Source: an uncultured Olsenella sp.
Lineage (GTDB): Bacteria; Actinomycetota; Coriobacteriia; Coriobacteriales; Atopobiaceae
NCBI GenBank assembly: GCA_959598545.1
Contig: CAUGFC010000024.1
Span: 1 to 19,093, forward strand
DNA length: 19,093 nucleotides
Reading direction: 5' to 3'
The notes under the pieces were generated by a model. That model searched no databases. It was not told where the DNA came from and was given only the letters and a program-made list of their open reading frames with translations. Position 1 is the stretch's first letter, and each line of letters begins with the position of its first letter. Positions 14,477 to 19,093 of this stretch are shown here, piece by piece. The translations under genes were made by a program, and so were the position numbers.

Positions 14477-15478
14477 ATGGAGCCGCAGTTTTCAAAAAGC
14501 AGGATTCGTTGGGCTGGCAGCATCCTCAGAAACGATGACTCCAATCCGGCTGACCTCCAGTGCGCGCATGAAGCTCTCGCGTACTGGAGGTCAGCTCATG
14601 AGAGCCCCCTTGATGAGATGATGCACATCTTGGAATCGTCGCCCGTTGAGGGCGCAATCGTCGTAAGTCGCCTAAAGCGCATTGACACCATTAAAGGAAA
14701 GCTGCAAAGAGCGGGACAACACCACGAGCTCGACACCATGTATGACATTGCTGGTTGTCGGATTATCGTTCCAACGGTCGAGGGTGTCTATCAGGTGCGC
14801 GACTACTTATCCCGGCAAGCCAATATTGTTAAGCTGCTGGACCGCATAGTAGATCCAAAGCTCAATGGGTATCGATCCCTCCATGTAATCACAGAGCATC
14901 ATAGCGAGAAGTTTGGCTATCCACGCCTAAGAGTAGAAACGCAGGTCAGAACGCAGCTGCAGCATTCTTGGGCAACCGCAGTCGAGAGCTACGACCTTAT
15001 TTCTAGATCTCACCTCAAGTTCGACTCGGGTGAGAAGGATGTAATGAGGTTCTTTTCTCTAGCGTCCGGAGCATTCGCAATTCAAGAGTCCACAACCCCT
15101 GTGCCAGATATTCCAACAAGCATCGATGCAATTGCACACGAGCTATCTGCTCTAGACGACATACTTCATATCACGGATAGGCTTTCGGCCTTCTCCCAGT
15201 CCATGAGCTTCGTCATGGACGGCCAAAAGGTCCCAAAAGCCCCCTACTACCTCATCAAAGTCGATTACGACATGCAGGGAATCTGGATTGTTCCGCTCCG
15301 TGACTCGAGCGTGGGTTCAATCATGACAATGTACGGCATAGAGGAGAACGAGAAGCTTCCTTCCAACGATATCCTTCTCGTGAAGGCTGCATCTGTCGAA
15401 GATCTGCACGCTGCGTATCCGAACTACTTCTCGAACATAGACAGCTTTATTGGACTGCTGGATAACCTCATTCAATAG
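14477..15478 (+). CDS. RelA/SpoT-domain toxin (toxSAS-like nucleotide pyrophosphokinase)
   Basis: The 333-residue protein has a RelA/SpoT synthetase domain in its first 200 residues. R65, K67 and K75 (RLKRIDTIKGK) match the ATP-binding R-x-K...SI..K motif; D90 in YDIAGCRI fits the Mg-binding aspartate, GYRSLH (131-136) includes the substrate-stacking Y132, and E154 in VETQVRT is the catalytic glutamate. No hydrolase, TGS or ACT domain is present, so this is a short synthetase. Paired with a Panacea antitoxin, it is best read as a toxSAS toxin, a group that either pyrophosphorylates tRNA CCA ends or makes toxic alarmones. The C-terminal 130 residues have no assigned role. The ATG lies 5 nt after the antitoxin stop with no Shine-Dalgarno; a TTG at 14465 would overlap the antitoxin. 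Translation is probably coupled. Confidence 0.85.
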   Translation: MEPQFSKSRIRWAGSILRNDDSNPADLQCAHEALAYWRSAHESPLDEMMHILESSPVEGAIVVSRLKRIDTIKGKLQRAGQHHELDTMYDIAGCRIIVPTVEGVYQVRDYLSRQANIVKLLDRIVDPKLNGYRSLHVITEHHSEKFGYPRLRVETQVRTQLQHSWATAVESYDLISRSHLKFDSGEKDVMRFFSLASGAFAIQESTTPVPDIPTSIDAIAHELSALDDILHITDRLSAFSQSMSFVMDGQKVPKAPYYLIKVDYDMQGIWIVPLRDSSVGSIMTMYGIEENEKLPSNDILLVKAASVEDLHAAYPNYFSNIDSFIGLLDNLIQ

Positions 15479-15578
15479 GCCTTTCAGGAGCATCCCGAGT
15501 CCTGGCTCCGGAGCCTTAACGCCTGCGATTTCGCGCGCTATTGAGCTGCGCACATGGGTAGTTGACATCAGTCCGCGC

Positions 15579-15681
15579 CCAATCAGATTGGACTTAGGCC
15601 CATGCCTCTTATGATTATTAAGTCCAATACAAGTCTAATCAGGGCTCGATTAAGTCGTAAATTGGACTAGCTTACGACTAA
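15579..15681. repeat. Cluster of short inverted repeats (ATTGGACTWA family)
   Basis: In this A+T-rich gap, ATTGGACTTA (15587-15596) is matched by its exact reverse complement TAAGTCCAAT (15619-15628). A third, imperfect copy AGTCTAAT (15632-15639) and a fourth, ATTGGACTAG (15661-15670), follow. CCAAT (15579-15583) pairs with ATTGG (15587-15591). AGTCGTAA (15653-15660) pairs with TTACGACT (15672-15679) around the fourth copy. The rest of the 270-bp gap between 15479 and 15748 shows no gene. The sites could be operators or a recombination or attachment region at the edge of the island. Confidence 0.7.
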
Positions 15682-15748
15682 CGGCCTCGACTACATTCGC
15701 TTGGCCTACACCCAACCTTGCCTCTCAATAGGCCTCCTCCATCGCAGA

Positions 15749-16984
15749 TCAGGCAGCGGCATCGGACATGTCAGCCTCGCTCCCCAGATAGCCCGGGAAT
15801 GGGAAGGCTACCGCCACCGTCCCAAAGTGATCGCGATGCGCCTGCTCAACGGCCCTGGCAAGCTCCGTTCCCGTCTTGCTCGTCGCGTCAAAGCGCTCTC
15901 CGTCCTGCGCCCTCGTATCGATGTCGAACTCAAGCTCCTGCACCGGGGTGCTCGCCACCTGCCCGTCCGACGAGCTCAGCTCGATATAGCACTTCATCCG
16001 GCAGCTCCTGTCCGGGAAGAAGCACACGGGGAAGCTCTTGTTGTCCTTCCCGCGCACGCTCTCGTTGATCGGGGTCTCGAATTCAAAGGTCGGCTCACTC
16101 GTGTCCACGCGGACTCCGAAGACCGCCTTCCTCACGTCTCCCACGCCATAAGCGCCCCACTCGACCGTGCCGTCTGGGTTTACAACCACCAAGTACTCTT
16201 TCTGAGCACTGCCACTCTCCTCGCCGTCCGCGGAAGCGATGTTGAGCTTCAGCTTGAACTCCCTCTTCTCCGAGGGCACCTCGATGACGTCCGCGTCGTT
16301 CAGGACCCGGACGGAGGCGGTCTCTCCACTGCGAACGTCGTCAAACCCAAACGAATACTCGCTCTTACCAAAGCACTCGGCGAAACCCGGGTCGTCGCAA
16401 CTCACCGTGCATGTGAGCGAGGTCGCATCAAGCCAACCGGCATTCCCAATCAAAATGGACACGCCGCTCCCAGCCCCGCCATCCGCGACATCATCCCGAG
16501 CCGTATCAGGATAAACGTCCAATTCCGCCCGGCAGATAGGCTCAATCTCCTCGGCAACAAACCTGAACTTTGTAAACGTCGCGGTCTGCTCGTCATAGTT
16601 CCGAACGATCAGCTGGGTCGCACAGGTCTTGTTGAAATACGCAACCTTGTCAGGCTCGACCTCGTCATTGAATACGTTGATCGACCTGTCACCATAATTC
16701 TCCAGGTCATAGAGGGACGCGTCGCTGAGGAACTCCATTTCTATCCCATGCGGAGACGTCGCGTCAGCATAGCAGTCTGACAGGGTAATGAGACCACAGA
16801 CTATGCCGATGATGGCCGCGGCCACCGCGAGCCATTGCGTCCAACCCATGCCAGTCGGTCGACCGCTCGCGCCGTTGCCCACCTCCCCATCACTCTCTCC
16901 GCGCGCCTCGGCCGGAACAGAATCCTTTTTGCCCTCGACAGCCGGACGATCTCGATGGCTCTTCGCATCTTCAGGTCCCGGCAT
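15749..16984 (-). CDS. Uncharacterised single-pass membrane protein with Cys-rich ectodomain
   Basis: The 411-residue protein has a hydrophilic N-terminus of about 47 residues, one TM helix (about 51-69) and a long region that should be outside the cell. The ectodomain has nine cysteines (71, 121, 151, 192, 196, 204, 321, 328, 332), clustered as CxxxC near 192-196 and CxxxC near 328-332, which suggests disulfides. Beta-type patterns dominate, such as EYLVVVNPDGTVEWGAYG (263-280). I do not recognise the family and see no enzyme motif. The ATG at 16982-16984 is preceded by a weak GGGGGTG. The gene stands alone: a gap of about 360 bp with palindrome copy 3 lies upstream, and it converges with the toxin gene. 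It could be a surface or secretion-related protein; this is speculation. Confidence 0.8.
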   Translation of the reverse strand: MPGPEDAKSHRDRPAVEGKKDSVPAEARGESDGEVGNGASGRPTGMGWTQWLAVAAAIIGIVCGLITLSDCYADATSPHGIEMEFLSDASLYDLENYGDRSINVFNDEVEPDKVAYFNKTCATQLIVRNYDEQTATFTKFRFVAEEIEPICRAELDVYPDTARDDVADGGAGSGVSILIGNAGWLDATSLTCTVSCDDPGFAECFGKSEYSFGFDDVRSGETASVRVLNDADVIEVPSEKREFKLKLNIASADGEESGSAQKEYLVVVNPDGTVEWGAYGVGDVRKAVFGVRVDTSEPTFEFETPINESVRGKDNKSFPVCFFPDRSCRMKCYIELSSSDGQVASTPVQELEFDIDTRAQDGERFDATSKTGTELARAVEQAHRDHFGTVAVAFPFPGYLGSEADMSDAAA

Positions 16985-17188
16985 GACACACCCCCAGACT
17001 CACGCAGCCGACATGCAGATGCGGCAAAGAAGCGCCACCTCTGCCGAAGGGACTGACCGACAATCAAGCTATGAAGTGGTGTACCTGAAAAGACTACCGT
17101 GGTACGACGGCCAGGCTTTCCTCAGTTCGGCCGGCGCGCAGCTCGAGCGGCAGCCGCATTCGGCCGTTGCCCGTGTGCATACCTAACG

Positions 17189-17257
17189 CTCATGAATTCA
17201 CGAGAGGCACCTTTCAACCGCCTTGGCGAGAAGAACCCTCTCTCGTGGATTCACGAG
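17189..17257. repeat. Palindrome-pair repeat, copy 3
   Basis: CTCATGAATTCACGAG (17189-17204) and CTCGTGGATTCACGAG (17242-17257) each differ by one base from the perfect palindrome of copies 1 and 2, and their centres are again 53 bp apart. The spacer keeps TTGGCGAGAAGAACC. The flanks GGCCGTTGCCCG and GAGTTCGTGCA match copy 2. The single changes break symmetry, so this copy is slightly decayed. Confidence 0.9.
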
Positions 17258-17284
17258 CGCCGAGTTCGTGCATCGCGCACGAGA

Positions 17285-17316
17285 AGGACCCCCGAACCGT
17301 AAGGCTCGGGGGTCCT
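17285..17316 (-). terminator. Terminator hairpin after second surface-protein module
   Basis: A perfect 11-bp stem (17285-17295 with 17306-17316, AGGACCCCCGA/TCGGGGGTCCT) closes a 10-nt loop. On the minus strand it is followed by TTCTCGT, a weak T tract. It lies 30 bp after the stop of the two-TM gene, the same place as the terminator at 9482-9514 behind the paralogous gene. Confidence 0.7.
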
Positions 17317-17345
17317 GTCCGTCGTACTATGTCGCAACCTGCGTG

Positions 17346-17867
17346 CTAGCCGATGATCGTGGCGAGCGCGGAGCGCGAGTCGAACGGGATGGTCTTGCCG
17401 GTCTCGACGACCACGACCTCTCCCTCCCAGGTCTCGTCCTTGTGCTCGCCGTCGTCGTCACTGGCGGGCTCGTACTTGGACGTGCGGACGACGTGCGTCC
17501 AGCTGGCCGGGTTCTCCTCGTCGTTGGGGTCGGGGGCGTCCTCGCGGTCGAAGCCGTACTCGAGGTTGGCCAGGACGGTGGCGATGGAGTCGGACGCGGA
17601 GGAGCCGGCGGGCATCATGCGGACGCCGGTCTCGCTGTTGTAGTAGCGGCCGTCGCCGACGTAGACGGTGCGCACGCTCTCGCGGCGCGTCTTCTCCGTC
17701 TTGACGACAAACCCGACGCCAACGAGCATGATCGCCCACCAGACAACGCTCAGGACGAGGTCGAGCGGCGCGTCCACGTTGTTGAAGCCGAGGTTAAACC
17801 AGAGCCACAGCAGGAACGCGGAAGCAACGGCGATTAGAGCGGTGAGAATGACGTTGGACTTCTTCAT
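17346..17867 (-). CDS. Small two-TM membrane protein, partner of surface protein (module 2)
   Basis: This 173-residue paralogue of the 9538-10023 protein starts MKKSN, has TM helices at about 7-26 and 36-55, and a soluble C-terminal domain predicted inside the cell (KTEKTRRESVR follows TM2). Shared blocks are VDxPLDLV before TM2, VRTVYVGDGRYYNSETG (66-82), VVRTSKY, TWEGEVVVVETG and PFDS. Relative to its paralogue it has an acidic insert (EPASDDDGEHKDE) between VVRTS and TWEGE, so that loop is variable. A perfect AAGGAGG (17876-17882) sits 8 nt before the ATG, and the gene starts 18 bp after the surface protein stop. No known family is recognised. Conservation is highest in the cytoplasmic core, which suggests that this domain does the work. 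Confidence 0.85.
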   Translation of the reverse strand: MKKSNVILTALIAVASAFLLWLWFNLGFNNVDAPLDLVLSVVWWAIMLVGVGFVVKTEKTRRESVRTVYVGDGRYYNSETGVRMMPAGSSASDSIATVLANLEYGFDREDAPDPNDEENPASWTHVVRTSKYEPASDDDGEHKDETWEGEVVVVETGKTIPFDSRSALATIIG

Positions 17868-17885
17868 CGTTAACCCCTCCTTTCC

Positions 17886-19093
17886 TTAGGCGTCGTCACG
17901 GTCGTTGTCGAGGACCTTCTTCTCGTAGCCGAGCAGGCTGGACGTGAACTTGCGGCGACGCACGGAGACGCCGACGAAGTACACGGAGCTGAGGATCATG
18001 CCGATGAGGATGATCCAGTGGACCCAGCAGTCCTCGTGCCTGCCGGCGGCAAGCGGGGTGTCGCCGTCGTCGATGGTCTCGGTCGGGGAGACCAGCGGCG
18101 TGGTGTCGTCGTCGATGGCCTCCTCGGGCGCGGCGTCGTCGTCGGTGGCGTCGTCAGCGGGGACGGGATCGGGCACCGGGGCCGGGGTCGGCGTGTCGCC
18201 GCCACCGCCCGGGGTGGGACCGTCGTCGCCGCCGCCCGGGGTCACCGGGGCCGGGGTGATGGTCAGCGTGCCGGGAACGAAGGTGAGCTCGTAGTTGCCG
18301 GCAAGGAAGCCGTTGCTGCCGTCGGCGAGCCTGAGGGAGCCCTGCGTGATGTCGTAGGTGCCCGGAGCCTCGCCAGGGTCACGAGTGACGGAGCCGGCCC
18401 AGCCAGGAACCTCGTTGCCGACGGCCTTGGTGTAGCGCGTGGTGAGCGCCGGGTCGGCCGTACCCTGGACCTTGGTCTGGTTGTTGGCAGTCACGGTGAT
18501 GGACGCCGGGTTGACGGTCATCGTGGCCTCGAGCGGATCGCTATCCACGCTGGAGCGCGTGAGGTAAACGCTCACAGTGGCGGAGTCGGACACGTTCTTG
18601 AACGTAGGCTCGTTCTGGATGACCGGGTTACCCTGGCCGTCATCGACCACATCACAAGTGACCTCATGCGTGACGCGAGACTCAGTCTCCCAGGTATAGG
18701 TCACCTTATCGCCAACGAGAATACCCGTGACGTCGATAACGTCAGTGGTGCCGTCGTAGGTCCAAGTGGCACCAGAGACCGCGAACTTGAAGTCCTCGGC
18801 GTCGAAATCCGGCACGTAGGTCAGCGTGATGGTGGTGCCGCTCGCGACCTCGTCGCCCTCCTCCACCTCGGGGGAGATGGAGTCGAACTTGTAGCCGGTG
18901 TAGGGCTTCTGGGCGAGCGAGCCCTCCTCGACGGCAATCTTCGGGTCATCGTCGTTGACCCAGGCGGTGGACTCGTAGGTCTTGGTGTCGCGGACCTCGC
19001 CGGCGACGACGTGCTGGACCGTGTAGGTGGTCTTCTGGGTCTGGGTCTCGTCCTTGACGTAGTTCAGCTTGATGACGGTGCCGGAGGCGACCT
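17886..19093 (-). CDS. MBG-repeat surface protein with CWxHW-TM anchor (module 2), C-terminal part
   Basis: The frame is open from the window edge to the stop at 17886, giving about 402 C-terminal residues; the start and signal peptide are outside. A GTG at 18866 is internal and not a start. The visible part begins with a repeat of about 70 residues, seen as VASGTVIKLNYVKD then VASGTTITLTYVPD, of MucBP/InlB-like type. MBG-type domains follow (TKVQGTADPALTTRY, VPGTLTIT), then a Gly/Pro/Asp stalk, two TPL motifs (DDDTTPLVSP, DDGDTPLAAG), CWVHW, one TM helix and a tail with GYEKKVLDND. The last 230 residues align with those of the 10044-12623 protein. It is probably a membrane-anchored adhesin; no LPxTG is present. 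The partner two-TM gene follows by 18 bp. Confidence 0.85.
   Translation of the reverse strand, partial: VASGTVIKLNYVKDETQTQKTTYTVQHVVAGEVRDTKTYESTAWVNDDDPKIAVEEGSLAQKPYTGYKFDSISPEVEEGDEVASGTTITLTYVPDFDAEDFKFAVSGATWTYDGTTDVIDVTGILVGDKVTYTWETESRVTHEVTCDVVDDGQGNPVIQNEPTFKNVSDSATVSVYLTRSSVDSDPLEATMTVNPASITVTANNQTKVQGTADPALTTRYTKAVGNEVPGWAGSVTRDPGEAPGTYDITQGSLRLADGSNGFLAGNYELTFVPGTLTITPAPVTPGGGDDGPTPGGGGDTPTPAPVPDPVPADDATDDDAAPEEAIDDDTTPLVSPTETIDDGDTPLAAGRHEDCWVHWIILIGMILSSVYFVGVSVRRRKFTSSLLGYEKKVLDNDRDDA

Larger units (their letters stand above)
13040..15681. other. Lower-GC accessory island
   Basis: From about 13040 to 15681 the base composition falls to near half G+C, against about two thirds in the kinase operon. 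It contains the only plus-strand genes of the window, a toxin-antitoxin pair and a gene of unknown type, bounded on the left by palindrome repeat copy 2 and on the right by a cluster of short inverted repeats. These features suggest horizontal gain. No integrase, transposase or clear attachment site is present. Confidence 0.55.
16985..17345. other. Intergenic region (361 bp) with repeat copy 3 and terminator
   Basis: No gene is supported. From right to left it holds the terminator hairpin at 17285-17316, the palindrome pair (17189-17257) inside a conserved block of about 118 bp (17157-17273), and about 170 bp that should contain the promoter of the 15749-16984 gene. I could not identify a convincing -35/-10 pair there. 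Confidence 0.55.

Noticed and set aside
15317..15568. Minus-strand open frame of 83 codons at the end of the toxin gene
   Set aside because: Mostly antisense to the toxin, without ribosome site or recognisable motif.

Overview
This 19 kb window comes from a GC-rich chromosome (roughly two thirds G+C over most of its length). It probably belongs to an anaerobic, gut- or oral-type actinobacterium of the class Coriobacteriia (Olsenella/Atopobiaceae-like). That assignment is inferred from the GC content, the long surface proteins with MBG/InlB-type repeats and the gene styles; no rRNA or marker gene is present to prove it. Nearly all genes lie on the minus strand; only a two-gene toxin-antitoxin cassette is on the plus strand.

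Right to left (the direction of transcription), the layout is as follows. (1) 17346-19093: a surface protein cut by the window edge and a small two-TM membrane protein directly behind it. (2) 15749-16984: an unrecognised single-pass membrane protein with a Cys-rich ectodomain. (3) About 13040-15680: a lower-GC accessory island with a Panacea-domain antitoxin, a RelA/SpoT-domain (toxSAS-like) toxin, a divergent unknown gene and a cluster of short inverted repeats. (4) 9538-12623: a second surface protein plus two-TM protein pair, paralogous to the first. (5) 8110-9219: a protein with a nuclease-like C-terminal domain. (6) 1083-7941: a tightly overlapping five-gene operon with two hybrid histidine kinases, a diguanylate cyclase, a REC-HD-GYP response regulator and an Hpt protein. 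(7) 1-962: the start of an EF-G-like GTPase.

The five-gene operon holds all parts of a multistep phosphorelay whose visible outputs are synthesis and breakdown of cyclic di-GMP. The two surface-protein modules share an unusual C-terminus: repeated DD-T-TPL motifs, a CW-x-HW motif, one TM helix and a conserved cytoplasmic tail. Each has a dedicated downstream partner whose soluble domain should also be cytoplasmic. This pair is the best candidate here for an undescribed system.

Three intergenic gaps carry a conserved pair of 16-bp palindromes (CTCGTGAATTCACGAG type) always 53 bp apart centre to centre, with a remnant in a fourth gap. They look like a REP/BIME-like or regulatory repeat family of this genome.
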